A stretch of DNA of 64,000 bases from Nothopassalora personata (lineage: Eukaryota > Ascomycota > Dothideomycetes > Mycosphaerellales > Mycosphaerellaceae), in NCBI GenBank assembly GCA_033816765.1, contig CM066296.1:806001-870000 (forward strand). The letters run 5' to 3'. The notes below the pieces were generated by a model. That model was not told where the DNA came from. It saw nothing but the letters and a program-made list of their open reading frames with translations, and ran no database searches. Position 1 is the first letter of the stretch. Each line of letters opens with the position of its first letter. Below, in pieces: positions 51,911-61,682 of this stretch. The translations under genes and the position numbers were made by a program.

Positions 51911-54793
51911 ATGGATACGGCTGCATCACCAGAAAAACTTAGCACCTTTGCCGACATAGGCAGAGGCTACGAACAGCCTGTGAACCCCACGAAAATGGAA
52001 GGGGTCTACAGGGATTCTGTCCCTCATGAGGGGATGGAGGAATCGGAGGAAGGGGAAACACCTGAATCTAGTAAAGAAGGGAGAAGCGGAACCAGCGCCG
52101 CTGAATTGGGTATGGGTGTAGGAATGAACAGCACAATTGGAATGGATGCTATGACTGCCCTCTTTAGACGATTGGCAGTAGCAATGGAAAACGCTGGCCC
52201 TCGCTTTCCACCTCCAGGAGGTGCTGAGAATCCGTTCTTTGATGGCACCAATGCTACTGAGTTCTGGGAGCGGTTTGGCGACCTAATGGACCAGTATCCG
52301 CCTCGGGCATCCATTAAGAAGGATGATTTCTGGGGCAGGTTTGAACGCAATTGCGAAATTACTATCCGGCGTGTGGTCATGAGGCTGCCTGGGTGGCTCA
52401 CCGGCAAGGCACGTTTCAGGAGGGCGTTCTTGTCAGAGTTCTCAAGGTTTGACGCCCACTCGATGTTGGGGAGTCGGGAATATCTTGAGGAGATTGTTAG
52501 GGCGCAGCAAGGCAAGAGGCCTGAAGAACAAGATGTGAAGGAATTCATCCGCCTATTTGTATCCTCAAGTGACCTAATTGAACCTGAGGATTTGGATAAC
52601 AGCTCCCGGAGTCGCCTTCTCCTTCAGGGATTGCCAGAGGCAGTCGCGAAAGCGGTCTACAAGGCTTGCGGGCTTCACCCAAAGCAACCTGAGAAGTTCA
52701 GGGACTTTCAGAGGATTCTCGATGAAGCTGCTAGCATCGCAGATGGTGAGGAGGGATGGAAAGCTGTGCATACAGATTTCCCTCTTGCTTTGCCTCAGCT
52801 GCACCGCTCAGTCGTGAAGCAAATGCCGCGCCTCAAGCCTGAGATTGACACGCTTAAGAAGGCCACCTCCAGGACTGTTGTTGATGATGACCTAATCCAG
52901 AAGGTAGCTGAAATGAGCATACGTGCATACCAGCGCGGTCGCGTCGCGGACGCGGGTGCCTTCTACCCGAGCGAGAATCAACGCTCTATGCAACCGGAGA
53001 GGCACGACCCAGACACTGAACTGCAGGTTTACGCAATGCAGCGTCCCCCATCGCAAAATCGCGAACAGTCCAAAGCGATGGATGGTTGTTGCTACAACTG
53101 TGGCAGTTCGAAGCACCAGGCCAGCAATTGTGGGGCGATGAGGTCCTTAATATCCCGGGGCTACGTATACCTCGCCCCGAACAACTGGTGGTATCTAGGG
53201 AAAGAAGGCGATCCACGTCCCACCAAGTTCAACTTTCGGAGGGACTACAGCAAACCGAAACTGCTCTGCATGCTCCCTCTGCTCGAAGAACATTATGGAC
53301 CGATCGAGTTTGACAACCAGTATGAGATTCCCGCACTGCGTAAGCAATGGATGGGTAGGGACTACGCTGGGGTGACTAAGGTCACGCCTCCTGATCATTC
53401 TAAGCCCCCTCCTAACTTCAGGCATTTAATGGAGTATGGCCCTCAGGACGCGCGGTCTGGCCAAAAGGAGAAGGCTGCTGGGACATATTGGGTCTCATTC
53501 GGAGAAAGTGAAGCGGAGCAAGCAACCGACTTGGGCGAGCTTGACGAGGTATCTGCCTATCCTGTGCAGTCTGACAAAGTGAAAGGGAAGGCACCCGTAG
53601 GTATTCTGAAGAATCCGTACCCGAGGACCCGGTCCTCAGCCCAGGATCTGCGAGCCCGAGCTGAGGCTGCTGAGAAAGTTCGCCTGCAATTGGAACAGGA
53701 GATCCGGCAAGCTGAGATTGACCAGCAGGAGGTTGAAATGATTGACGAAGTCAGTGCTCAAATGAGCGAAACTCAGTCATCAGCTGGATCCGGGGTAACC
53801 CTAGGAAGGGGAAGTGATGCCCAAGTGAACAGACCAGGGAACGATGCTAACAAAGGACTGCCTAAGGATATGCCTGTTGGTCCCGTGAACGCCCCCTTCG
53901 CACAAAGGAAGCGTATGCAGAATGCCAAGACTATGAGGATTGACAACTACGTCCGACAGTATGGTTCAGCTGGTGATGGCCCGGTTACAAAGGAAGAGGG
54001 TATCATCTACTGGATTGATCAGATCCTCCAGACAACGTTTCCCAGTGTGAACGCCCAAGATTGGTTTCGATATGGTCGCTGGTTCGAGGCTGCCCTCTTC
54101 GGTCGCGTTGCTAACACCCCCGCTCTTCAGGAGAAGCTCGCTACAGTGCGACGTCTTGCAGGAAAGGACCCTGAGGTTCGCACTGGACAAGTGGTCACCT
54201 GTGAAGATGAACCTGAGTATAATGAGGAGGTCTTCCGCGAAGATGGTCAGGCCCAGTATGTCGGAGTGTATTCAACCATGCTTTGCTCCAAGGGTGCGGT
54301 CCCTGCTGCTGAGCTATATGAGGATGTTGAGAAGATCGGGCTCTCTAGTGTCCTTGACAACTTTGCTATGGTCCCTAGTCCTTGGGTAGTAGCGGAATTT
54401 GGGACGAACAAGAACCAGATCAGGTGCCTAATTGATGAGGGTTCCGAGGTGAATATCATCGGCCAGAGGAACGCTCATAGGTTTGGGTTACCAGTAATGT
54501 CGAGTGCTCAGCTTGCCTTTCGAGGTGCTGGAGGGCGGGCCCAGTTCAAAGGTGTTGTGGGCAATTTGGATGTTTGGGTATTTGGGGTTCACTGCCAAGT
54601 GGACATGTTCATCTCCTCGGATCCAAACTCGCCAACAATCCTAGGACGTCCGTGGGCCCGCAAGGTGCGGCTCACTGCCCGTAACTGCGATGATGGTTCA
54701 TGGGAGGGGACTATTGCCAGCCGCAAAGGTGAAAGTGTCATGTTTACTGCCCTAGTTGGCTCGGACAGGTGCAAAACCTTCAGGAACTATTGA
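51911..54793 (+). CDS. Gypsy-B Gag-protease, 960 aa
   Basis: The first frame of the element. The N-terminus is acidic and disordered. Residues about 105-260 form the Gag capsid-like part (FFDGTNATEFWERFGDLMDQ, LVSSSDLIEPEDL-type text). A zinc knuckle CYNCGSSKHQASNC starts at about 394. A coiled-coil-prone segment (AEAAEKVRLQLEQEIRQAEI) follows. The C-terminal ~130 residues are a retropepsin-like domain: IRCLIDEGSEVNIIG near 840, with D-E-G instead of D-S/T-G, and SPTILGRPWARKV. The stop at 54791-54793 overlaps the next frame by 38 bp (+1 frame), so pol would need frameshifting. No RIP is visible. The copy at 61945 is the same gene with two indels. Confidence 0.9.
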   Translation: MDTAASPEKLSTFADIGRGYEQPVNPTKMEGVYRDSVPHEGMEESEEGETPESSKEGRSGTSAAELGMGVGMNSTIGMDAMTALFRRLAVAMENAGPRFPPPGGAENPFFDGTNATEFWERFGDLMDQYPPRASIKKDDFWGRFERNCEITIRRVVMRLPGWLTGKARFRRAFLSEFSRFDAHSMLGSREYLEEIVRAQQGKRPEEQDVKEFIRLFVSSSDLIEPEDLDNSSRSRLLLQGLPEAVAKAVYKACGLHPKQPEKFRDFQRILDEAASIADGEEGWKAVHTDFPLALPQLHRSVVKQMPRLKPEIDTLKKATSRTVVDDDLIQKVAEMSIRAYQRGRVADAGAFYPSENQRSMQPERHDPDTELQVYAMQRPPSQNREQSKAMDGCCYNCGSSKHQASNCGAMRSLISRGYVYLAPNNWWYLGKEGDPRPTKFNFRRDYSKPKLLCMLPLLEEHYGPIEFDNQYEIPALRKQWMGRDYAGVTKVTPPDHSKPPPNFRHLMEYGPQDARSGQKEKAAGTYWVSFGESEAEQATDLGELDEVSAYPVQSDKVKGKAPVGILKNPYPRTRSSAQDLRARAEAAEKVRLQLEQEIRQAEIDQQEVEMIDEVSAQMSETQSSAGSGVTLGRGSDAQVNRPGNDANKGLPKDMPVGPVNAPFAQRKRMQNAKTMRIDNYVRQYGSAGDGPVTKEEGIIYWIDQILQTTFPSVNAQDWFRYGRWFEAALFGRVANTPALQEKLATVRRLAGKDPEVRTGQVVTCEDEPEYNEEVFREDGQAQYVGVYSTMLCSKGAVPAAELYEDVEKIGLSSVLDNFAMVPSPWVVAEFGTNKNQIRCLIDEGSEVNIIGQRNAHRFGLPVMSSAQLAFRGAGGRAQFKGVVGNLDVWVFGVHCQVDMFISSDPNSPTILGRPWARKVRLTARNCDDGSWEGTIASRKGESVMFTALVGSDRCKTFRNY

Positions 54794-57179
54794 AAGCGTC
54801 GGGAAATGGAATGGTGGGTTGAGTTACGGCGCTCAACCCACCGATTTGCTAAAGCCGGGTTTGACAAAATCAGTGAGGTTCTCGCACTATCTCGGAGAAA
54901 CCTCGGACTTTGATTTGCCGGTCCCGGGACCGGTAAATAGCTATAGTGAGGAAAACGGATACGACCACGACACGACGCATCTGCAGGAACCCGGCAAGGC
55001 TCTAACGCCTAGCAACCATTCAGCTCACTTATTGGGATTGCTTAGGACTGCTGTAGCAAAGGAACGAGTTGCAGAAATTGGAACAGGCGCGTTTGAGGGA
55101 GATTCTATTGCTAACGTTTATTCAGTTCAAGGGGACTGGCCCTCCGAGATCCTGAGACAATCTGCATTGAATGCTCAGGCACGGAAGCAACAAGCAGGCC
55201 TACATATAGCTAACATTAGGATGCCGCAGGTCTTCACGATGTACAAGCGTAAGGCGGACAAGAAAAAGCCAGTGGACGCGAGCGTTCACGAACGCCCAGA
55301 ATCACGAGTTGAGGGAGATATGGAATGGAAGCGCAGGGCACTGTACCTGGAATCCAAGATGCCTGAAGGACAAGGTCCGTTTGATGGGAAGTACTTGACT
55401 AAGAAATTCTCAAGTATTGAGCGAGGTAGCCGGATCACTCCAGAACGACTTACCTCAATCAAGGTTGGCATCAAGCTATTGCCAATGGAAAGGGCCTTAT
55501 TCGATGAGATGCTCTACAACCGGGAGGCAGTCCTCGCTTGGGATTTCAGTCACATGAGGCAAATTAGGCACGACGTCGTGCCACCTCAGAAGATCAACAC
55601 GGTCCCTCATAGGCCATGGCAGGCACGCCCTATCCGGTTGCACCCAAGTCTTAGGGCAATTGTTGAGCGCATGATTAGAGCCCGGATCAAGAATAACATC
55701 CTAGAATACTCACAAGGGGCTTATTCCAATAGCTGGTTCCTGGTCGCAAAGAAGGTTGATGCCTCTGGAAGCGATGTGCCATATCGGTTGATCAACTCAG
55801 CTGTGCTCCTGAATGAGGTTACTATGCGCGATGCTAACATTCCACCGGACACGGATAGCTTCTCAGAGGATTTTGCCGGGTGCCGAGTCGCTTCACTTGT
55901 GGACCTGTTTTCAGGTTATGATCAGATTACTTTGGATGAGTCCTGCCGGGACTTAACAGCCTTCATGACCCCTCTTGGCCTAGTACGCAACACGACTCTG
56001 CCTCAAGGAGCTACCAATTCAGTTGCTCAGTTCGTGCGTGCGGTAACAAAGATTCTGCTTGATCATATCTCGCATCGAGCGAAGCCGTTTCTCGATGACA
56101 TCGGTATTAAGGGACCAACTGAGGACTATGGGAATGCCGAACTAGAGCCTGGGTTGAGAAAATGGGTCGTTGAGCACATCGTTTCCCTGGATCTGGTTCT
56201 TGCTGACCTGGAAAGAGCTGGTGCGGTAGTTGCTGGAGGCAAATCCCAATGGTTATACGAAAAGCTCAAGATTGTTGGGTACGTTACTGGCCCGGATGGT
56301 CGCTATCCTGACCCAAAGGTTGTGGCCAAGATCCTGGATTGGCCTACGCCTACCTGTATCAAGGAGGTCCGCACCTATGTGGGGCTGTGTGTGTACTTCC
56401 GGATATGGATTCCCTGGTTCGTTATCATCGCTCGACCGATGTACAAACTGCTGAAGAAGGACGCCGAGTTCACCTGGACAGAAAATGAGCAGTTCTCAAA
56501 AGAAGAGGTTGCTAGGTACCTTGTGCAGGCTCCAGCCTTAGTTACCCTCTGCTACTCACCTGGTGCTGGGTCCATCTTTGTCTCAGTTGATGCTAGCGGC
56601 ACTGGATGGGGATGTATCGTTTCTCAAGAATCAATGGACAGTACCCGACGGCGTCACCCGGTGCGGTATGAGAGTGGAATCTGGAGCGCGTCAGAATCCA
56701 GATATGATGCTGGGAAGCGGGAATGCCTTGGGGTCCTTAAGGGGCTTAAGAAGATCCAGAGATATATCACTGGCGTTGATTTTGTCCTTGAGGTTGATGC
56801 CAAGACACTTGTATGGCAGCTTAACCGGCCGGCTTCGGACCTGCCAAACTCGGCAATGGCCCGGTGGGTCGCATGGATCAGGTTGTTCACGTTCGAGGTA
56901 AAGCACGTTGCGGGGACTAGACACACTGGCCCAGATGCCCTGTCTCGAAGGCCCTCTACACCTCAAGAACCCAGGAAAGCTGACGAAGACGAAGTCGACC
57001 AGATGATTGATGATAAGCTGTTCAGGTACCCGGAGCCGGTCGACACCTATCCAGTTGAAATCCAGAAAACACGACATCTCGGGGACCAATATTCTGAGGG
57101 CTCTCAGCAGCTTGCTCAGGTTATAGAAACCAGGACCCGGCCGATGGTGTTACCCGTGCTGAGTACCGGCGGCTGGTGA
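54756..57179 (+). CDS. Gypsy-B reverse transcriptase-RNase H
   Basis: An open frame in +1 relative to gag-protease. Its first codon is not ATG, so expression as a Gag-Pol fusion by frameshift in 54756-54793 is the likely route. RT motifs: PIRLHPSLRAIVERMIRARI, SNSWFLVAKKVD, RVASLVDLFSGYDQITLDES, TTLPQGATNSVAQFV and the catalytic box KPFLDDIGIKGP (F-L-D-D in place of Y-x-D-D; Asp pair intact, about residue 445). RNase H: SIFVSVDASGTGWGCIVSQE, ESRYDAGKRECLGVL, VDAKTLVWQLNRP and HVAGTRHTGPDALSRRPS. The frame closes at 57177-57179, and integrase continues in another frame with an overlapping GTGA. Confidence 0.9.
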   Translation: MARTGAKPSGTIESVGKWNGGLSYGAQPTDLLKPGLTKSVRFSHYLGETSDFDLPVPGPVNSYSEENGYDHDTTHLQEPGKALTPSNHSAHLLGLLRTAVAKERVAEIGTGAFEGDSIANVYSVQGDWPSEILRQSALNAQARKQQAGLHIANIRMPQVFTMYKRKADKKKPVDASVHERPESRVEGDMEWKRRALYLESKMPEGQGPFDGKYLTKKFSSIERGSRITPERLTSIKVGIKLLPMERALFDEMLYNREAVLAWDFSHMRQIRHDVVPPQKINTVPHRPWQARPIRLHPSLRAIVERMIRARIKNNILEYSQGAYSNSWFLVAKKVDASGSDVPYRLINSAVLLNEVTMRDANIPPDTDSFSEDFAGCRVASLVDLFSGYDQITLDESCRDLTAFMTPLGLVRNTTLPQGATNSVAQFVRAVTKILLDHISHRAKPFLDDIGIKGPTEDYGNAELEPGLRKWVVEHIVSLDLVLADLERAGAVVAGGKSQWLYEKLKIVGYVTGPDGRYPDPKVVAKILDWPTPTCIKEVRTYVGLCVYFRIWIPWFVIIARPMYKLLKKDAEFTWTENEQFSKEEVARYLVQAPALVTLCYSPGAGSIFVSVDASGTGWGCIVSQESMDSTRRRHPVRYESGIWSASESRYDAGKRECLGVLKGLKKIQRYITGVDFVLEVDAKTLVWQLNRPASDLPNSAMARWVAWIRLFTFEVKHVAGTRHTGPDALSRRPSTPQEPRKADEDEVDQMIDDKLFRYPEPVDTYPVEIQKTRHLGDQYSEGSQQLAQVIETRTRPMVLPVLSTGGW

Positions 57180-58588
57180 AGAAGAGCGTCAACTTCTTTG
57201 TCCGAGACCAATTGCTGTTCTTCCAGAAGCGCCGAGGAGCACCGTTGCAACTTGTGATTGACGATGATGAGGCTCAGAAGGAGATCGTCATAGAATGCCA
57301 TGAAAGACACGGTCATCGCAGCGCTGAGGTCGTGTACAACCTTATTTCCGATCGGTATTACTGGGACGGGTGCTTCGCCGATGTCTCTGCGTGGGTTCGA
57401 AGTTGTGCTCCTTGTAGGTTTCGCGAAGGCAACCAGCGCGCTGGCGAGCTTCACTCATCGAGCCCTCAGGTCATTGGTGAGAAGTGGTACTCGGACCCCG
57501 TCCAGGTGCACAAAAATGGATACCTCCTAGTTGCGCGCGAAGCACTCAGCAACTGGATCGAGGCTAGAGTGACAAGGGCACCTCCCAGCTCGAAGACAGT
57601 TGCCAAGTTTCTATACGAAGATGTCTTCTGTAGGCACGGCTGCTGTGCTGAAATTGTGCTTGATAACGCTACGGTTCATGCGGCTGAGGTTGAGCGGTTG
57701 CTCGTAGGACTTGGTGTTCGAAGGATCCGAATATCACCGTACCATCCGCAGTCTAATGCTCCGGTCGAGGTTGGGCACCGTCCGATTCTTGCAGCGTTAG
57801 CAAAGCTTACAAGGAACACATACCGCGGATGGGAGCAATGGGTACCCGCTGTGTTATGGGCTGATAGGACCACGACCTGTCGTACTACTGGAATGACGCC
57901 GGCTCAGGTCCTGTATGGCCATCGCACGATTCTGCCAATTGAGGTTGAGTACCCGACGTGGGCGAATTATCAATGGGGATCGGTGAGAACGACTGAGGAC
58001 CTGCTTGCCATACGTGCGCGTCAACTCCAGGCTCGAGACCTTAGTTTGGAAGAGCTGCATGCTCGAAGGAAGCGACTAAGAGAACTTAGCAAGGACTACT
58101 TCGATTCTCACCGAAATGTTGACTTTGCTGGTTTCCAGAAGGGCGACCTTGTCATGAGGTTCGACAAGCCATATAAGGATGACTTCTCACGCAAGATCGG
58201 TTACCGATGGCAAGGTCCATATCGGGTGTCCAGTGTCTCCAGGAAGTTTGGTACCTATATTCTTGAGGAACTTGATGGCACGCCAATGAAGGGAGTTCAG
58301 GCACGAGAAAACCTTAAGCTAGTTCCAGAGCTTCGCCCGGATAACATAGGAGTACCAGGCCTGGATGATGGGATCGATCTCGTAATGGGGGAGGGAGAAG
58401 TCGCTGATAGCGAAGACAGCAGTGATTCGAACGAGATCGAGCCCATCGCCGACGAAGACGTGCTACCTGTAGGAATTGACGAAAGGGGATCGTATCCTGA
58501 ACCGGAATCCAAGAAGCTATGGGTCAGGCCTCATGACCTTTCTGCAGCCGAAATTTCACAGTTCAGCAGGATCGAGGCTGAGAACTAA
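57176..58588 (+). CDS. Gypsy-B integrase
   Basis: 470 aa. The frame is open upstream of 57176 without an ATG and reads PADGVTRAEYRRLVKKSVNF, which fits the RNase H-integrase linker. A -1 shift (programmed or a small indel near 57130-57140) therefore probably separates it from RT-RNase H. An HHCC zinc domain is clear (HERHGHRSAEVVYNLI, WVRSCAPC). Catalytic core: Asp in EKWYSDPVQV, Asp in EIVLDNATVHAAEV, Glu in SNAPVEVGHRPI. The C-terminal GPY/F module reads DKPYKDDFSRKIGYRWQGPY with ARENLKLV. No chromodomain follows; the tail is acidic. The role is insertion of cDNA into the host genome. Confidence 0.88.
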   Translation: MKKSVNFFVRDQLLFFQKRRGAPLQLVIDDDEAQKEIVIECHERHGHRSAEVVYNLISDRYYWDGCFADVSAWVRSCAPCRFREGNQRAGELHSSSPQVIGEKWYSDPVQVHKNGYLLVAREALSNWIEARVTRAPPSSKTVAKFLYEDVFCRHGCCAEIVLDNATVHAAEVERLLVGLGVRRIRISPYHPQSNAPVEVGHRPILAALAKLTRNTYRGWEQWVPAVLWADRTTTCRTTGMTPAQVLYGHRTILPIEVEYPTWANYQWGSVRTTEDLLAIRARQLQARDLSLEELHARRKRLRELSKDYFDSHRNVDFAGFQKGDLVMRFDKPYKDDFSRKIGYRWQGPYRVSSVSRKFGTYILEELDGTPMKGVQARENLKLVPELRPDNIGVPGLDDGIDLVMGEGEVADSEDSSDSNEIEPIADEDVLPVGIDERGSYPEPESKKLWVRPHDLSAAEISQFSRIEAEN

Positions 58589-59189
58589 TCAGTTGGCAAT
58601 GGCGTACGGAGTTCACTTCCCTTAGGCATGTGTTGCGCATGCCCTTCAGTTTGTTAAGCCGATTCGGTTATCTGGACTTCACTTCATGGGGTGTTCTTGC
58701 CTTGGTTGGACCTCAGTTAGTAGAGTCACATTTACCGGTCCCGGGACCGGTAAATCGGATCACGTGACAGCGTGGCATGCCCCCTGCCGAATGCTCACCT
58801 AGGTGGTCACCAGCACTGGTTTTCGGTCACATGCAGGGCCATCGGACCTTCAGTGTGATCTCAATGGCACTGCTCTTGCCACTTATGAGACCGGTCTCGG
58901 CGCTGCTGCCTTGCAACGGTCACAGGGACATACGCTGAGAGGCATCCTTAAGCGCAGCTCTCTGCCTGCTACTTCCTCTCTTTTTCTTCAAACACTAGCA
59001 CCATCACCAGAACCACCAACACATCCACCTACCACCACACATCAGACGGTTCTCTGGCCTCTCTCTCTTCACGACCTTGACCTTCAAAGCCCACCCCGAT
59101 ACCAAGCTTTCAAAGCTTACCAACACTCCAGAGTGGCACCACGAGATAGCCAGCTCTTACGATCTCACTGATAGTGAATCCTAGTTATC
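58589..59189. promoter_or_regulatory. Region between integrase and the unknown ORF
   Basis: 600 bp with the perfect 26-bp palindrome at 58730-58755 and a CACGTG box at 58761-58766. Its second half (58970-59100) is CT/CA-rich, like a fungal promoter and 5' UTR. This suggests the next ORF has its own promoter. No LTR or polypurine tract was recognised. Confidence 0.45.
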
Positions 59190-61582
59190 ATGGCTTCAGC
59201 TGGTCCATCGTCACGCCCGGCTGGCTCGAGCACAGCGCTCACTAGCACTGTTACTGGGCTCACCCGCCCACCTCAGACCTTGTTCGAGTCCCTTCGCTTG
59301 CCGGACAACGTCAAGCATGTCCTTGCCAACACGAACACGCCGAAGTCCGCCGCTAATGTCATGTTCCGAGAGCTCAGTCCTCAGAAGCGGGTTGAGGTGT
59401 TGAAGGACTTCTGCAAGGGCTTCGAGAAGGTGTTCGAAGACTGCTCCGTCTGGGTTGACCTGTTTTTCGAGGAAGTTGAGAGCGGCATGGGCAAGACCTA
59501 CCAGGATGAATTCCTTGGTAACAGGAAGCTCGATGTCTTGTTTCCCATCGTCGGCAAGATTCGCAAGACCGGTTCAGAGATTCGTAACCGAGAGAGGACT
59601 CTTCGCGCCACGCTTACCCGCCACTGGCCACAGCAGATGGACAACAAGATTCTTGATCGACGCGTCATCTCCGAGCTTTGCAGCACTGACAGTGGGCGCC
59701 GCCAGTTCACGGCCTTCATCAACAAGTACCCAGACTACAGCAAGGCTGTTGGCAGAATTCAGAGGGCATTGATCTGGCGTATGAGGATCGGCCGCAAGGG
59801 CATAGATCGCAAGCGAATTCTGGAGCCTGGTGATCTTACCCGGTGCGACAGGGAGGCTGAAGCACGCAGCATTGATCCGCAGTCGGCTGAGAGCAGGGAG
59901 ATCATCAGAAGACACCGCCTAGCCGTCTATGAGGATGGCCTTCCATACTTCATGGAGGGTACTATCACTGAGAAGTCCGCGTCCCCAGAGGACAGCACAG
60001 GTCAACCTGGACCATCTGGCCAGCAACAGACTCAGCCACCACCGGGTGGCAAAGGCAAAGGACGTGCAAAGACTACCACGCCAACTCCACCAGCCTCTAC
60101 CCAGCCTGCAGTCCCATCGAGAGGCGGTCGCAAGTCGAGTCGACTTGAGCAGCTCCGCATGAGCGAGAGCATAGGTGAGGGCATGACTGCGCCTGCTCAA
60201 TCCTCGCCTAACCGAACGCTGGACGGCGCACCCATACGCGAAGGCAGTCCGCTGGGTACACCGGTTGGCACCCCACGATCCACTCCGGCCCTGACTGAGG
60301 GTGGCAATCCGATACTCACCATGTCACCTTCGGCTGTGATCAGGGATGTATCAGTCTTCAAGGATCAGATCCTGCAGGAAGACGAGACCCTCCGGATCAA
60401 GCGCGCCAACTGCACCTGCAATGAGCGGTACTGTGGCATCAAGTTCAGGAACTCGATTGATGTGGATGGCATTGACTGGCTACCTGAGCACCGGATGGCG
60501 GGCCTTGAGATGCTCGAATATGCGGTCTCGCAGGTTCTTGAGAGGGATGGCAAGGTTAGCGCTGTGATGTGCGATCAGCATGTCCGAGATTTCTGCCACA
60601 AGGCCCTCCACTTCGTCACGAATCCCGGTATCACCACCAATACCCTGTGTGAGCGCGCGCTCAAGGTCCAAGACTGGCTCTTTGAAGGCAAGAGTTTTTC
60701 AGCTATCAAGGTGAAGAATGGGTCGTGGTTTCGCCCTGACAAGCGTGGTCAGAAGACTGTCAACCCGCTTGGCTGCCTCCGTGTTCGAGGCAAAGCCGGC
60801 ACCACGAGTGGCATCGTCACGCATGCCAACTACAATCAGATCCTCGACAAATTTGGCATTGATGAAGCTGACCAAGCCGATCTCGATAGCACCGGTACCT
60901 ACATCAATGGCAACATGCTGTACTGGTACAATGACGCTGAACTAGCGCCGCGGGTTAAAACAGTCAGAGAGATGATGAGTCGAGAATTCGACGTGTACCG
61001 ATGGCACCTGCGAGAGTTGAACAAGGTCAGCAACGGCGGCGTCTGCCAGAACATGTGGTATTCTCTGAGCCAACAGATCATGCGACAAGACCCCGGGCTG
61101 TGGCTCTTGCAAGTGGCGCTGCACCCTCAACACTGCACTCGGTTCATCTCCTTCCCCAGGCCTACGATTTTCAGCTTTGACAGGGCTCATCAGGGGGGGT
61201 GATGCGAACACCATGGTGCAGCATGCTGGGGTCGACTTGAACCTCGAATTGAAAACTACTGGACTAGCAACCGGCTCAACATGCTGTACTCCCTTGACTC
61301 AGAGGGCACCAGTGGGCCGGAGTTTTTACACGGTTTTCATAAGCAAGGGAATGCTGCAGAGTTCATCCAGTGGTGCCAGATCAACGACTGCATAGAAGAC
61401 GGCCGATTTAAGCGTTTCTTCTCGGTTGGGGTTCAGAATTACCTGAGCAAGAACAGCATCAGCTGGTTCAGAGAGGACCTAAGCGCTGGGCAAATGCGGG
61501 TGACCACTGCAGGCGTTCCAATGAGGCAGGCCGCACACAAGAAGACGCTGCGTCAGATTGACCCTTGCTTTATCGCGATCCG
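59190..61582 (+). CDS. Unrecognised large protein, 3'-truncated by the gap
   Basis: A frame of 670 aa runs 59190-61202. A likely 69-bp intron (61199-61267, GTGATG...ACTAG) joins it in frame to NRLNMLYSLDSEGTSGPEFL, which stays open to the N gap (about 105 more residues). If not an intron, two compensating shifts around the seven-G run at 61193-61199 would be needed. Contents: an N-terminal helical region (LFESLRLPDNVKHVLANT, LKDFCKGFEKVFEDCSVWVD), a Pro/Ser/Gly-rich basic linker (about residues 265-390, GGKGKGRAKTTT), then a conserved-looking region with a Cys cluster (NCTCNERYCGIKF), and Trp/Tyr-rich stretches (KNGSWFRPDKRGQK). No signal peptide, RT, protease or envelope features were seen. 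It could be a cellular gene, an accessory ORF of Gypsy-B, or part of another mobile element. Confidence 0.6.
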
Positions 61583-61682
61583 NNNNNNNNNNNNNNNNNN
61601 NNNNNNNNNNNNNNNNNNNNNNNNNNNNNNNNNNNNNNNNNNNNNNNNNNNNNNNNNNNNNNNNNNNNNNNNNNNNNNNNNN
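61583..61682. other. Assembly gap, 100 N
   Basis: Exactly 100 unknown bases, a standard placeholder length, so the true distance is unknown. It separates the unknown ORF from the second Gypsy-B copy and sits in a repeat that would be hard to assemble. Confidence 0.99.

Larger units (their letters stand above)
51319..61582 (+). mobile_element. Gypsy-B: non-RIPped Ty3/gypsy element, copy 1
   Basis: From 51319 base composition changes abruptly from RIPped AT-rich to normal. A leader of about 590 bp is followed by gag-protease (51911), RT-RNase H (54756) and integrase (57176) frames, then an unrecognised ORF (59190). The order RT before integrase and the GPY/F end of integrase identify Ty3/gypsy. 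No LTR pair could be defined: the 3' end would lie in or before the N gap, and the left end at 51319 is set only by the composition break. A second gag copy after the gap shows the family is multi-copy. Whether the last ORF belongs to the element is open. Confidence 0.75.

Noticed and set aside
59190..61202. Unknown ORF as a retroviral-type envelope gene
   Set aside because: No signal peptide, no transmembrane segment, no cleavage-site pattern, and a basic Pro/Ser linker unlike a surface protein.
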